A stretch of DNA of 64,000 nt from Trifolium pratense (taxonomy: Eukaryota; Streptophyta; Magnoliopsida; Fabales; Fabaceae): the NCBI RefSeq assembly GCF_020283565.1, contig NC_060065.1, forward strand, positions 32,600,409-32,664,408. The letters are read 5' to 3'. Shown here one piece after another: positions 10,126 to 22,544 of the stretch. The notes below the pieces were generated by a model that worked only from the letters and a program-made list of their open reading frames with translations, was not told the DNA's origin and searched no databases. The first letter of the stretch is position 1; each line of letters begins with the position of its first letter. A program made the position numbers and the translations under genes.

Positions 10126-11366
10126 GGAAGTAAGTAATGATGATGGTGAGTTAGCTAGGTATCTACTTTAAATTCTTGTATTAGAACTTGCTCGAATCGT
10201 ATCACTAACTTTCTTACCATTATCGTTATGGCTGAAAATCAGTGTCACAACGGATCACCATGTGCAATACTGCAAATCTTATTTGAAGGAATGGATATAT
10301 GTGCGCGGTTATTATTCATATTTTAATTTTTGTCAATAATTTCATATTTTTATTAAATAGTTTAACAAAGAAGCCCTCTCTCTCTCAACTTTAATTTTAT
10401 TTACTCTCTTTTTTCTTCTTCCTCATCTACTATACAGCAGAATGGTTTTAAGCCCTTTTTTTTTTGCCCCTTAATTAATCATTCATCTGTGTAGTTTTTT
10501 CTCTCATTTTATCTAAATAAGTAGTTTGATTTTTACATGGATTTGATTTTTCTTTCATGTTTTTTGTGATTTCGTCATTTGACTGGAGTGTGATTTCATT
10601 TATCGTCTTATTACAACATTGTTGGTTTTTTGTCTTGTTGCGATTTTCGCTTGATTAAGATTTACATATCAGTTTTGATCCATCATAGATTCAAGACTTA
10701 AATGTCAACGTTACAAATCTAAAGACATGGACATTTTGATTATTTTAATTTTCTCACATTTATAGCATTTTGGCGTTTTATACTATTATAATCAGTGTTG
10801 TGAAAATGTCAATTTTTATCAAAAAATCCTTTTACCTACAATTTTGTTTTGGTTCAAACCCGTCATTCTTGATGATGTAAAAAAGGCTAATTGATTTTAA
10901 ATTTGACCATAAAATAAATAAAGTCGAATTAAATAACATTTTTATTAGAGATCAAATTTAAATATTTTCTGAACGAATCATCCTTACCTAAAAAAACAGA
11001 CTTAAGAATCACAAAGTTTTATTTGTACCACACCTTTAATACAATAAAAAAAGCTGATGAGAAAGATGTATAATCTTCCATAGTGAAGATTAAGAAATCA
11101 AGAATTAATATGGTAAACAAGCACCAAAATAAAAACAAAAACAATTAAGCATAAAAATAATGCAAGCAAGAGGAACTGAAGAGTTAAGCCTGAAACAATC
11201 CTTGATCATGTTTTACTGTCTCGCAGTCGAACTTCAGATTATTAAGACTTCTTTCTCTTAAAAAAACGAAAACAGCCTTGAACGAACATGTGAATAAGAG
11301 TACGCAAATATTATATATGACAAACAACAAATGAAATTGTGGATATGGTGAAGATGAATTGATTTT
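10126..11366. other. Intergenic, AT-rich; probable 3' flank of the downstream gene
   Basis: No ORF with family features. A CT-rich stretch lies near 10375-10430. The last 200 bp are presumably the 3' UTR and flank of the 8-cysteine-motif gene on the minus strand. Confidence 0.45.
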
Positions 11367-11780
11367 CTAAGAGCATTGAAAACCAGAATTGTTCCTTCCA
11401 CAATTGTTGAGAATGAGACTCAAAGAAATAGGAACATTAAGGTGAAGTCCAAGGACATTAGCTTTAAGGGCAGTGCAAAGACAAGCAGCTGCTTCAAGGT
11501 CAGCAAGACCTTGAATGAGTGAGCAACAAGGGAGTGTTGGTGGGGCCCCCACTTTCACCTTGACCAAATTCAACACTTTTGCACAAACACCTAACTTAAG
11601 TGCATTTATAGGACATGTACCCTTTGGAGAAGGGTCATAAGTTGGGTTAGGGATTGGGATTGTTGGGATTGTAGGGATAGTTGGGATGGTAGGGACTGTA
11701 GGGACATAATTGGCATTCACCATGATGAATGAAATGAGATTGAGACATAGGAAAAATGTAACATTAACCTTAAAAGCCAT
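11367..11780 (-). CDS. Hybrid proline-rich 8-cysteine-motif protein (LTP-like)
   Basis: Intronless 137-residue protein. A hydrophobic signal peptide (about residues 1-23) is followed by a proline linker made of PT(I/V) repeats (about 26-45). A C-terminal 8-cysteine domain (about 55-137) has the order C, C, CC, C-L-C, C, C with CS at the very end. This is the layout of the 14-kDa proline-rich / DC2.15 / EARLI1-type family: secreted cell-wall proteins with a hydrophobic pocket that may bind lipids, often responsive to cold or pathogens. The start is the only ATG before the signal peptide, with a TATA box about 110 bp upstream. It is a paralogue of the retrotransposon-split gene at 2491-6403, about 5 kb away in the same orientation. 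Ligand and expression are unknown. Confidence 0.93.
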   Translation of the reverse strand: MAFKVNVTFFLCLNLISFIMVNANYVPTVPTIPTIPTIPTIPIPNPTYDPSPKGTCPINALKLGVCAKVLNLVKVKVGAPPTLPCCSLIQGLADLEAAACLCTALKANVLGLHLNVPISLSLILNNCGRNNSGFQCS

Positions 11781-11888
11781 TTCACAAAACTAATTAGTAT
11801 TAAACTAGAATGCTAATAGTTTGTGAATAGTGACTTATGGTTTGGTATTAATTTGAATGGTGAAAAAATTAGAGAAGTTAGGAGGGGA

Positions 11889-11898
11889 TTTATATGTG
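11889..11898 (-). promoter_or_regulatory. TATA box of the 8-cysteine-motif gene
   Basis: Minus strand reads ACATATAAAT, about 110 bp upstream of the ATG at 11780. Confidence 0.55.
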
Positions 11899-12479
11899 TT
11901 TGGATTATGTAATATTAATTTTTAAATAATTTTTTTTACATAATTAATTTTTAAATAATTTAGTTAGGGAAACCCGTGAACACATAATGGGATTATAATT
12001 GAGATTAGAGATGCTTAATCAAGCTGGCACCCTGGCAAGGTAACACGAAATTCATATGATAGTTATATGAAATTTTGTTGTTTATAATAAAATCACTGTA
12101 GCATCAAATGTGAATAGTTGTTTTTTGGAAAATAGTAGTTGGATGGTGTTGACATAAATTATTTTTGTAAATAAAAGTTTATTAAAACTAGTACATGAAT
12201 ATCTCAAGTTATATATAAAGAAATCATAGCTTACAAATTTAAGCTAAATTAATCACATAAATCAAAAAGAAACTAGCTGGATCACTATCATGTTACAAAG
12301 AAGACAGAGTAACCATACCACTCAATGCCAAATTAATATTCAAGAGCTCTTAACTTTTGTTTTTACTCTTTAATCTAAAAATAATAATTTGTTTTTACTC
12401 ATTTTTTTGTTTTTACTAATTTGATTCATGATGCACTGGTTTGCTGGATAATTGAGTTTTTCACAAGCCTCTAGTATTA

Positions 12480-12736
12480 GAGAGCTTCTTCTGCCTCCCC
12501 TAATACTTCTCGCACGCATTTTTAGTTTTCTATTCTATTTTTTCACTATTTAAATAGCGGACGTTATAAAAATGAGATATTTAAGAGGAAAAAAATACCC
12601 CTAACATGAATTTTTCAAGATCTTACATTGTCCGCTACTTAAATAATGAATTGGGTTCGCTACTTAAATAACGGAAGGAGTATTTTAATAATTATAAGGG
12701 GCGCACAAGAAAACTCAGGGGCCAAAAGAAGCTCTC
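12480..12736. mobile_element. MULE-type MITE with 9-bp target duplication
   Basis: Ends GAGAGCTTCTTCTGCC and GGCCAAAAGAAGCTCTC are inverted. They are flanked by CTAGTATTA (12471-12479) and TTAGTATTA (12737-12745), a 9-bp duplication with one mismatch as for Mutator-like elements. The interior holds inverted copies of CTATTTAAATAGCGGAC / CGCTACTTAAATAACGGA. Confidence 0.65.
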
Positions 12737-13050
12737 TTAGTATTATCCAATCTTTATTTTTGGGCTCTCATTATTTATTAAAAATTATAATTTTTGTAGC
12801 CCGCATTTTGTCCTCACACTCGCATATTTTTTTAATTTCCTTAATATATGTTTTAAATTTTAATTATCTTTTATTTCACTGTCATTAATTTTATGGAACA
12901 AAAAATATATTCCTTAAATATAAAATTCGAGTTATTATTGATTTACTGAATGAAAAATTTGAAGTTATGTATTTACTGAATGAAAAAATTACTTCTATAA
13001 AGCTTTAAGGTGAGTTTTATTTCGAGTGAAATTTATAGAACATGTTTTTA

Positions 13051-13164
13051 TTTTATTTTTTGTCAAATACCTTAAGGTGAATCATTGAAATAATCAGAGT
13101 TCGAATCTCAACTCTTGTATATGTAATGTGATGTCTCTACCAACCAACTGAGCTAGTTTACGGA
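13051..13164 (-). mobile_element. tRNA-derived SINE (minus strand)
   Basis: Minus strand has an A-box-like TAGCTCAGTTGG and a B-box-like GAGATTCGAACTC about 45 bp downstream. Imperfect 17-bp duplications of the form TATAxAACATGTTxTxA flank it (13034-13050, 13165-13181). Confidence 0.6.
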
Positions 13165-13414
13165 TATAAAACATGTTCTAAAAAAAATGGTTATATTAAA
13201 CTCGGCTTCAAATTACGTTATGAACTGTCCAATCAAAATTAGACGGTTTAGATTTTTAGATAGTTTTTTATTTTGGCTTAATATTAAATTCTAAGGTGAT
13301 ATCCGAACCGTCCGATCATATGGCTAAAATTCCTGCATGACTCCACCTACCTTTAAATTTACTACCTTTAAATTTACTGAATCCAGCAAGAAAGATCAAG
13401 CAAAGTTGGGGGAA

Positions 13415-13552
13415 TCATGAACGAGTACAATAAAGTACAATGGTTAAATGAGTATCAACATTTTTTTTCTGACTCAACTTTATGTTAAATTGATGTATTG
13501 ATGTTATCATGAACAAGTACAATGAAGTACAATGGTTAAATGAGTATCAACA
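13415..13552. repeat. Local direct duplication, 92-bp period
   Basis: TCATGAACGAGTACAATAAA and the following ~25 bp recur 92 bp later with few changes (13415 and 13507). No gene is involved. Confidence 0.7.
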
Positions 13553-14154
13553 TTTATTGAACCAACTTTATTTTTATCTTTTTGGTATTAACCTCCGGTT
13601 CCTAGAGAAGAGGCTATAGTAATCCGGAATTCGGCCGTGAGTTAAATAAAACCCGGTTAAGAAATTGTTTCACCCAGAAATCGAAACTTCATTTTACACA
13701 CAAAAGATGTTTAAGAAAAATATCATCAATAGTTAAAATAAACTTTTATGTTACACACAAAGATGTTTAATGACCATAACTGACATACAAATATTCAATT
13801 TGGTTCTCTCTGTAGACAATTGCATTTGGTTCTTTCTCCAAACAATTGGTCTACTTACAAAACTGACCATTTAGTTAAACTTTCAGTACAAGAACGTCTG
13901 TAATTCAGGATGGTATATTGTCAAAAAAAAGTTCATTATTAAGGTGAATGCAAAAGAAAAATGACTAACTGTTTGCTTCTGCGTTTGCCGCATTTGTAGA
14001 CGTGTGTTAATTTGAAGCTACAAATGTTAGCTTCTCATTTCCACAGCAAAAGAGACTTCAAACGGGCGGCTGCGGCAACACACCGCTGCACAACCAAACA
14101 AAGTTAAGTGATAATGAGAGTAGTGAAATGTTACATAGGCCATATTTATGATTA

Positions 14155-16103
14155 TCAAATTTCACCCTGCTCCTTTTCTTCAGAAATGGAAACGTTGTTG
14201 GTAATGGTTAATGCATCTCCAAGGCTGTTGGAGTATCCATTTCTATACAGATTGTCCAATTCATTGAAGTAAGAACAAGTTTTACTATTTAGAGGCCGTT
14301 TCCTGCCACTTCCCACTGTCCTCTTATAGTACTTGTTGATGTTTTCCCATTTCTCCTTACACTTCTTCGCAGAACGATTGTATCCCCTGTCTCGCATTGC
14401 ATCAGATATCTCCTCCCATATTGATGATCCTTTCGATCCCATATGACTGAACTTGTATTCCAATGCAGTTCTTACTGCTATGAGCGCTTGTACTTCCGCA
14501 TCTGGCCATCTATTGTTACACGGTTCGCCGTTGAAATCTCTTTTGTTGTTGTTCACCACAACTGGCCATCTATTGTTACTCGGATCGCCGTTGAAATCTC
14601 TTTTGTTGTTGCTCAGCGCAACGTCACCCTCTTCTCTTTTTCCGCTTCCTTCAGCTGGCTGATAGATCTGAATTGCACGACTTAATAGTTTCTGGCTTTC
14701 TTCTTCTGGTTGAGGAATCTGAATTTCTTGACCTAATAGTTTCTGAATGTACGATATGAGGGCTAAGCTACGAGCCCTTTCTGCCGCTCTAGCTTCTTCG
14801 TCCTTCTTAATTCTTTCCATCTCCTCGCGCCTCCAAGCTTCTTCTCTTTGTATTCTTTCCTTTTCCTTCTTATCTATCATTTCCATCAATTCGTTATGCA
14901 TCTGCTCTTGCTTTTCCATCACCGTCTTCACCAAATTTGATACAAAATCTTCAAGCTTTCTCGCCGTCTTTTTCCTTTTCTTTCTGGAGCCAAATTCTTT
15001 AGTACTTGCAGATGAATTTTCCGCATCGTCGTCATCATCATCATCCAAAGACGAACTGAAACGTCAAAAACTCAAACTCATGTTAGAATCGTTATAGTAA
15101 ACGGAAATATTCCATAAAACCTATGTGTAGTAGGCAAAAAAAATCAGATCATAATTCCATTCAATATATCATTTCTTTCTCCAAAGTAGATATGTTACCT
15201 TATGAACTACTCTAAATGCTTCGATCCGAACTCTACACAGTCGAGAAATTCGACATTTACTACAGTTAAACAATCCAGACCGTCAAACCATTTGATATTG
15301 ATTCAATGGTCTGAATTGTTTGACTGACATAAATGTTGTCGGCTTCTGGAACCGTATAAAATCCGAATCCAAACATTTACAATCAGCAAAGGAATCATAT
15401 ATAGCAGTATAATCAGTGATTAATTAAGTAAGCAACTTTCATGTTAATAACACAACATAAAAATTGACAAACTTGTTCTATTTCTCTACTCTTGTTTCAT
15501 TAACATACAAATCTACAATGAAGAGAGTAAAATGCACAAGAATCATCTGCAACACAACACAAAACAAAACAAGTTCCATTTTTTTTTTTTACCCTAGTCA
15601 CTTGTTATCACCACAAGTCACTTTTTTTCTATTCAATACAAAATAACAACTATAAAAAAGTGACTTATTTCTAACGTGCTTAATTGAACAAAGATATACA
15701 AATTCAAATAGAATTAACGAATTAAACAAAACAAACCTAATTTTATAATAATTAAATTTTTAAAATTAAGGAAAAGAGTAACAACTTTTTGAAGTGCGAA
15801 AAAAAAAAAGTAAAATTAACTTTACCAGCTTAGTGAGAAAAGAACTAACCCGGGTTCGAGGCCAGGAGGCAACTGAGAATGACCCGACCCGGATTCGGTC
15901 GGGTCTTGAGACTTGTTGGAAGGTTCTAGAGGGTGAGGGTTGGGAGGGGACTGAGAGTGAACGAGGTAACCAGGAGGAGGAGGGACGGACCTGATAGGGC
16001 GGAGTTTTTGGGGATTGTGGTGAGTGGAGAGGAGGCCGGCGGCGAAGAGAAGGTCACCGGAGTCGGGAAATGGAGCGACGTGTTCGGCGGCGAAGAGGTC
16101 CAT
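14155..16103 (-). CDS. GT-2-clade trihelix transcription factor (two exons)
   Basis: Exon 1 is 16103-15850, exon 2 is 15055-14155. The donor GG|GTTAGT and acceptor CAG|TTCG join in phase to give 384 residues. Exon 1 is proline-rich (about residues 1-84). Exon 2 begins with an acidic run of seven Asp (89-95), then a basic SRKKRKK cluster (108-114, probable NLS), then a charged helical/coiled-coil region (about 117-192, EEAWRREEMERIKK) typical of the GT-2 central domain. A C-terminal trihelix (about 267-357) follows, with the tryptophans of RW, IWEEI and KWENINKY. It is a nuclear DNA-binding regulator. Classical GT-2 proteins have two trihelix domains; the N-terminal one is absent here, so this resembles the single-trihelix members of the clade. 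The gene is divergent from the Nudix gene at 18098. The 9.6-kb tandem duplication starts inside exon 2. Targets are unknown. Confidence 0.88.
14502..14621 (-). repeat. 60-bp in-frame tandem duplication in the trihelix gene
   Basis: Two copies of a 60-bp unit encode NNKRDFNGDPSNNRWP-like 20-residue repeats just before and into the start of the trihelix domain. The RWP that opens the domain therefore appears twice. The copies differ at a few positions, so the duplication is not brand new. Confidence 0.85.
15251..15341. repeat. Small fold-back sequence in the trihelix intron
   Basis: CGACATTTACTACAGTTAAA with CAATCCAGACCGTCAAACCA is largely complementary to the following TGGTCTGAATTGTTTGACTG and ACATAAATGTTGTCG. 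It is a hairpin of about 90 bp, repeated in copy 2 at 24868-24958. Confidence 0.65.
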
Positions 16104-16199
16104 GGTAAAAAAAAAGAGTGTTTGCGGCGTTAAGGGTTTTGAAGAGAGGTGAAACGATGGTTACTGGCTGGTAAGAAAATAGTAAAATGTGGTAATGCT

Positions 16200-16206
16200 T
16201 TTTATA
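16200..16206 (-). promoter_or_regulatory. TATA box of the trihelix gene
   Basis: Minus strand TATAAAA about 97 bp upstream of the ATG at 16103. The same box is present in copy 2 at 25817-25823. Confidence 0.5.
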
Positions 16207-16333
16207 TTGTGTTAAAACATTTTGGTAAGTAAATTGGTACCTCACTATCACTTAGGTTGGTTCTCCTCTTCTTTTTTTGGGTACATACTTAGGTTAGTTC
16301 TAGTAGCACAGTATATGATGCACAAATTACATT

Positions 16334-16472
16334 TTTTTTTTTTATAGACGAAATGATAAAATCATTGAAAACTCACACACTCAAAGTAGAGTGATCAGAA
16401 TTTGAACCTCAATCTTAACGTTTGACACTAACAATTTTGACATTTCTATCTGTTGAGCTAGGATTTGTGGAC
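16334..16472 (-). mobile_element. tRNA-derived SINE (minus strand)
   Basis: Perfect 14-bp duplication GCACAAATTACATT at 16320-16333 and 16473-16486. Minus strand carries TAGCTCAACAG (A-box-like) and GAGGTTCAAATTC (B-box-like), and the tail at the left is T-rich on the plus strand (poly-A side). Copy 2 is at 25951-26089. Confidence 0.75.
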
Positions 16473-16954
16473 GCACAAATTACATTGTTAATAATTACAT
16501 ATTTGTGGATTTGTGGAATATATTGCACTATTCACACATATTGTTTCGACCATATTTTTCTACTAATAAATAAAAATAAATATTAACATATAAGATGTTG
16601 TTGGATTCGTCTCGATGATTATTTTTAAAATATCAAATTTTTATAGTATAATGAAATATTAATCGTTAAAGTTATGTATACGTGAAACAGTCAATTGTGT
16701 CACTCAATTTGGGACGGAGGGAGTAAATTAAAATTGAAAACGTCCGATCCCAAACTTTTGTTATCATGGCACTGTAAACTCTTGGTAAACCCGAGTTTGA
16801 TTTCTACCTAGTTATAGTGAATTTTGACACCCAATAAATTTTCACACAACAATAAATAGTGAACCGAACTGAACAAAATAGTATTTCATTATGTCCTTAA
16901 TATAAGAAAAAATCTATTTTTTAGATACATTGAAAAATTAATATATCTAATCTA

Positions 16955-17247
16955 CTCTCTCCGGACAAAAATATAAGGGAAAAAACACTTCAAATTTTGG
17001 ACACAAATATAAGCAAAAATCAACTACTTTTAAACTAATTAATACTACTATTCATAATATACCTTTATTTAATCATTTTACTTTTCAAAAGTTTATGTGA
17101 TTTTCAAGGTATAAATCACTTTTCAAAAGGTAATATAGTAAACTTGATTCATGTTTTACATTAAATCAAGAAAATTAACTACACTTAACTAAATTTCTTA
17201 AACACTGCATAAACGTTATTTTTTCTTATATTTGTGTCCGGAGGGAG
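16955..17247. mobile_element. Stowaway-like MITE (CTCTCTCCGGACA family)
   Basis: 293 bp with inverted ends CTCTCTCCGGACAAAAATATA / TATATTTGTGTCCGGAGGGAG, flanked by TA. The same family occurs at 50776-51472. Copy 2 is at 26572-26864. Confidence 0.75.
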
Positions 17248-17407
17248 TATATTATTGACTAGATACATCAATATTTCAATGTATTTAAAAAGTGAATTAT
17301 TTCTTATATTAAGAACCGAATGAAGTATAGGACAAAATTGTACCAAAAAAATAGAGAAATAATATATTTATATTAAAAAATCCTTGTTTTTGTTCGGTCT
17401 TTTATTA

Positions 17408-17698
17408 CTCTCTCGGTACCACAATATATGTCACTTTGGGAAAAAAATTTGTACCACAATATATGTCGCTTTATATTACGAATGAAGCATTTAATGTTAT
17501 TTTTCCTATTATACCCTTAACTATTTATTACTTTCTTTGCTTTCAATTCTTTCATTTATTTTTTCTATATCATAAATGAAGGACAATTTTGTAAATCAAC
17601 TCATAATCTCTATTTTCTATACAACATTAACTACTTTTTTTAATATGTGTAAAAATTTCAAAACGAAATATATTGTGGTACGGAAGAGAGAAAGAGAG
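17408..17698. mobile_element. Stowaway-like MITE (CTCTCTCGGTACCACAATATA family)
   Basis: 291 bp, inverted ends with the word GGTACCACAATATATGTC on the left and ATATATTGTGGTACGG on the right, flanked by TA. A degraded relative lies at 9890-10125. Copy 2 is at 27025-27315. Confidence 0.75.
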
Positions 17699-18097
17699 TA
17701 CAGTACCTATTTTGTTCAAATCTATGACCTAGATGAATCATTAAAAAAACTCAAATTTAATTTTTAATAGAAGCAATTATTGACTGGATTTACTTATTTC
17801 ACAACAATTACCGTTTTGTTACTCCCTATGTAGCAATGTAGCATCCACATATTGTCTACGTGGAACAATACCGGTGTTACCTTTTTGGTTTCCCACAATG
17901 ACTATTCTATCCCATCACTGCCGTGTCCGTTCGTCCAATCCAATGTTACAGTTCCATCCCATTCCACTCCTCATTGAATGGAAAACACTTTTTCTGTTTC
18001 AAATTTTCAACCTCATTCATTCATTCATTCAATTTCTCAACCTTCAACTTCAAATCTTTGGCTTCACATTAACAACAACAACATCATCATCATCATC

Positions 18098-21000
18098 ATG
18101 CTTAGATCGCTCCCAAAGCTCTCAATTATCTTCTCTTCAACCAACAATTCTCGTTTTCTTGTAAATGCTACTCAGCGTTTTATATTTTCATTCTCAACAA
18201 CAACACCCGCTTCAAGAGGTAGTTTTCAATTTCAAATCAAACTTAAGCTATTTTAATTACTCACCTTGCATTTTCATCTTCAAATTATCACTAATTAAAC
18301 TGAATTGGCACTCTAGGAAGCACAAACACCGGAGATGACACTGACACGTCTAGTCATCTACACTGTAATAATTTGAAAAAATTGAAGGAATTCAAAACTA
18401 GGTGTGTCGGTGTCGGTGTCTGTTAAGAATCATAGGATCACAGTGCCATAGATCATACACATAGGAGAGAAAGAAAGCATAGTCATACTGATGAGGTAAA
18501 AGTTCAAAAAATGTGTACATTAGTTTTATATTTATAGGACTCAATTAACTAACTAATTGAGTAACCAACCTCTAACTAATTACTAACTAACCTATTGATA
18601 CCAACAGAATTGATACACTTTAATAGTGTCTGGCATGTGTCGGATACCAGAGATGTCTTTAATTTGAAGTGCCAATGTTACATAGATAGAATTTATATTT
18701 TTACAATTTTTACTCAAGGAGTTTGAACTCTAAGTTAAGAGTCTCACATTGGATGAGAGACGACCTGGTCATATGTTTATAAGTGAGTGAGGCAATTCTC
18801 ACTTACAAGTTGGTTTTGTAGGGTTGAGGTAGGCCAAATTCAAAATTCTAAGACTGTCATTTGAGATTACATTTGGTGCTACATAGGTAGCATTAATAGT
18901 CATTTTACAATTGTCTTTGAAGGAATTTGAACTTTGTCGTTTAAGATTATAAGGTCAACTCTTGGCATTGAGCTGTCAGGTCATCGACTTTGAAACTGTA
19001 TGGATCGAAATCACTCAATGTGCTAAATTGAAGGATAAAAAAAAGGAATTAAGCCTAAAAAGAATGGCATAACTGTAAAGTAAAAGCTTTTTTTTTTTTT
19101 TTTGTGCATAATGGTTTTTAAGTTTTGTAAGATTCAGTTTGAAATTACTAATTCAATCATCCATATGTGAAGACTTCTAATCTATATTTCTAGTAGATAC
19201 TGTTTCCTTTCTATAAGCAATATTTTTTCAATGATTCTGTTCAAGTTTCTGTAAATTGCTAAAATTAATAGTGTTTTCTTTGTATAAGAATCTAATGTTT
19301 CTTTTTCTCACTTTTCTGTATTAGTTAAATTTGGAGTAACAGCCCGGGTTCCAATTCGATGCATGTCAACCTCACCAATTTCATCACAGACTACAGCAGA
19401 AGATCAAGTTCAACGGGTTAAACTACTAACCTCAACTGATGATAACTATGGCGGCGTTATTGTGGAATTGGATCAGCTTATGGATTCTACAGCATTCGTC
19501 TCAATTCTTAAAGCTTCAATTTTACACTGGAAGCAGCTGGTAGTTTTTCATAATAGTTTCTTACTAACTAATATTATCCTATAACTGATTGCATTCATTG
19601 ATGAAATATACTAGTGAAATAATAGTAAATAGAAATAATGGGCTTTTTCCATGTACATCTATGCATATGATTAGCAACCCTAGTTTAGCAACTATGGTCT
19701 ACCAGAAACGAAAGAAGAAAAAAAATCATTTTGAGCTTGCATTACCTTTCTGATTTAGTTATCGCGATAAGCTCAGGTTCTTGTTTAAAGTGATTATATT
19801 TGAAATGAATGTTAACTTTCCCAAAAAAATGTTTGAAACTAAGCTAATAAGCTTGCCACTTATGGACAACAAAACTTATGTATTTTTATCCTTACATATG
19901 TGCTGGGAATCTATAATCTGTCAGAAATTTGTTATTTCAGTTATTGAATCAACATTCTCTTGCAGGGCAAGAAAGGAGTTTGGATAAAATTACCTATCCA
20001 TCTAGTCAGTCTTGCTGAAGCTTTAGTTAAGGTGAATCGGTTGCTTACCATATTGATAATGATTATGTTGAGAAATTTGATCAATGAAAATCAGATTCTA
20101 CTAAAGTTTGTCATGTATCAACTTTATCGATTAAAAATTCTTTCTATGACAGGAAGGTTTTTGGTATCATCATGCAGAACCAAAATATTTAATGCTTGTG
20201 TATTGGATTCCTGAAAGTCCAAATACTATTCCTGCAAATGCCACACACAGGGTGGGCATTGGTTCATTTGTCATGAATGAAAAGCACGAGGTATTTCCTC
20301 GCTATTTAAATACTAAACCTTTATGTATTTCAACTTCATATTCAAGCTTGTAGTTAATTGATAGTACTGAGTTTGAGGGTTGTATCTTTAACAAATACAG
20401 TTTTCCTATCTTGTACCTTGATAAAATGACAATGTCATAATCTGGGATGAAAAACAACTTGCATGCATTTCGAGAACTAGTATATTTGGATCATTTAGGA
20501 AAACAAAAGAAAAAAAGAACCTTGCTTCTCCTTTATTCATAGTGTTAGATTTTTATATTGTGCCTAACTCATCCTTAAAAAACCGGCTTGTAAGGTTGAG
20601 GGGTACCACTCTTTATAAACTATAATTAGGCCTTATCTTTAATCAATTTGAGACTTAGTTTTTCCAATACACCCTCTCACGCCCAACACTATTTAAGGTT
20701 GAGGGGTACCACTCTTTATAAACTATAATCAGGCCTTATCTTTATTCAATGTTGGACTTGGTATTTCCAATACACCCTCTCACACCCAACACTATTGGGC
20801 TTCGTGCGTGGATATAAATGGTGGGTGGCCCGAAACGATAAGCTCTGATTCCATGTTAGATTTTTATATCTGTACTAATACAAATTCTCTAGATATTCAT
20901 AGTTCTCTTGCAGCTAATATCTTGTTTTATTGTTATTCATTGATACAAGGTGCTAGTTGTTCGAGAAAATAGCGGACTATTTCAAGGAACTGGGGTCTGG

Positions 21001-22544
21001 AAATTCCCTACTGGAGTTGTTGATCAGGTAAATGTTGGATAGCTTTATCATTTTAGTATAAGATTATATGCTGTGTGTATATATAATCTACTTGTTTAAC
21101 CTGTACAGGGAGAAGATATTTGTATAGCAGCAGTTAGAGAGGTCAAAGAAGAGACAGGAGTAAGTCATTATGATGCTGTACAATTACGTGTGGGCTAGTC
21201 CATGAAGTTTTTAGTTGCTCTAAGCCTGATAAATCTTGTTTCTTTCAATTTCATAGGTTGATTCAGAATTTATGGAAGTATTAGCATTCAGGTAGCATAC
21301 TTGTATGAATATATTATCAATTCAGAAGTTCCAATGATTGAAAATGGAGACTCCAAATTGAAGGTAGAAGATTCAAATCTCATATCGACAATTTGACATG
21401 TCCATTTTTTGGCAATATCATTGTCTATGGGAGAATCCTTGCTTGGAACATATATATATTGCTAATTGTTCTTGATAAATTAGTAACCTATTAGTCCTTG
21501 GAAGTTTCATGGATTCTTGTCAGTGCAGCATTTAGATGACTGATTATTCTTTTCTCCTTTCATCTGAAATATCCGATCAACAGACAAAGTCATAACTCAT
21601 TCTTTGAGAAGTCAGATTTATTCTTTTTGTGTATGTTGCGGCCGCTTTCTTCTGAGATCCAAGTGCAGAGGTTAGAGATAGAGGGTGCACAGGTACGTTA
21701 GTTTTAGTTCGAGGCTTCAAGCTAAGCAGTATTTCTGGTTTTTAAAATGTTCAATACTTATGAATCATAATTATATCACCATTTCTCTTCCTTCCTTGGT
21801 TAAGCCATCACATAATATTTTCCCCAAATTCTAAGATTGTATCGTAGACTCGTAGTCTATTTTAGATTCATTATTGGACCACCCTAATCTTAGGAAATCC
21901 TTTCATTACAAATTGGTGATGGAGTTTAATTAAGCCTAAAACCTAAAAAAAAATTGGTGGTTTAAGAAATGCATAAAACCTAAGATGGTATGATAGCTTT
22001 TCCCGATGTTTTAGATAGTGTTGAGCGTGAAAGGGGTCTTGAGAGGACCTGGATCCCCCATAGCAACTGCATGGTGTAGTAGCTTTGGGGACCGTTAGAT
22101 CTACAGAGAGAAAACTTCTCTCACGAAATCTAACGGTCTTCACACCTGCTGCACCATCCAACTACTGCAGGGGCACCAAATTCGTTTTTGGGGTTGAGTT
22201 AGGAGTAGTCCAAGTTCTAATATTGTGCATGGTAAAACTCTCCTTTTCGACGGTGTTTTGCTTTATTACATACAAGTTTGACAGTATGTCATTATAATTT
22301 ATAGCCAAATGCAGATATCAATTCTTCATATTATTCTTTACTGCAGTGGATGCCATTTGTGGAATACACAGCTCAGCCATTCATCCAAAAGAGTGATCTT
22401 TTGAAGTACATCAACGATATATGTTTGGCGAAGATTGATGGGAGATATTCTGGATATACTCCTGTATCTACATTATCAAACTTCTCTGAGCACAAGTTTT
22501 ATTTGTACTTGAATGCTGGAGAATTGAAAGAGTCCAACTCTTGA
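18098..22544 (+). CDS. Nudix hydrolase (NUDT2/6/7/10 clade), copy 1, nine exons
   Basis: Exons: 18098-18218, 19325-19539, 19966-20031, 20153-20290, 20950-21027, 21109-21159, 21257-21291, 21584-21692, 22347-22544. All introns are GT-AG and phases agree, giving 1011 bp and 336 residues. The Nudix box G-x5-E-x7-REVKEE-x-GV is complete at residues 202-224, split over exons 5-7, with the catalytic metal-binding REVKEE intact. Upstream blocks GKKGVWIKLP and EGFWYHHAEPKYLML and downstream FRQSH-x3-FEKSDLFF are typical of plant ADP-ribose/NADH pyrophosphatases related to Arabidopsis NUDT2/6/7/10. The first ~45 residues are rich in S, T, R and hydrophobics with almost no acids, suggesting an organelle transit peptide. 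An in-frame upstream ATG at 17978 is less likely because it adds a run of Asn/Ile from CATCAT repeats. A role in NADH/ADP-ribose turnover under stress is inferred. Confidence 0.92.
18421..18606 (+). repeat. Possible solo LTR in Nudix intron 1
   Basis: Starts TGTTAAGAATC and ends GATACCAACA (TG...CA with TGTT/AACA ends), with TATATTTATA inside. No target duplication was seen, so this is tentative. Copy 2 is at 28038-28223. Confidence 0.4.
20540..20880. repeat. Dispersed repeat with internal tandem duplication in Nudix intron 4
   Basis: TGTTAGATTTTTATAT occurs at both ends. Between them a block of about 100 bp (GGTTGAGGGGTACCACTCTT ... CACCCTCTCAC.CCCAACACT) is repeated twice. Of unknown class. 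It recurs after the Copia insertion at +14838. Confidence 0.55.
21990..22185. repeat. Fold-back MITE-like sequence in Nudix intron 8
   Basis: ACCGTTAGATCTACAGAGAG and CTCTCACGAAATCTAACGGT are inverted around a short loop. Outer blocks GCATGGTGTAGTAGCTTTGG and CTGCACCATCCAACTACTGC are also roughly complementary. Copy 2 is at +14838. Confidence 0.6.

Noticed and set aside
14443..15097. Plus-strand ORFs over the trihelix gene
   Set aside because: Antisense shadows of a clear coding exon with trihelix motifs on the minus strand.
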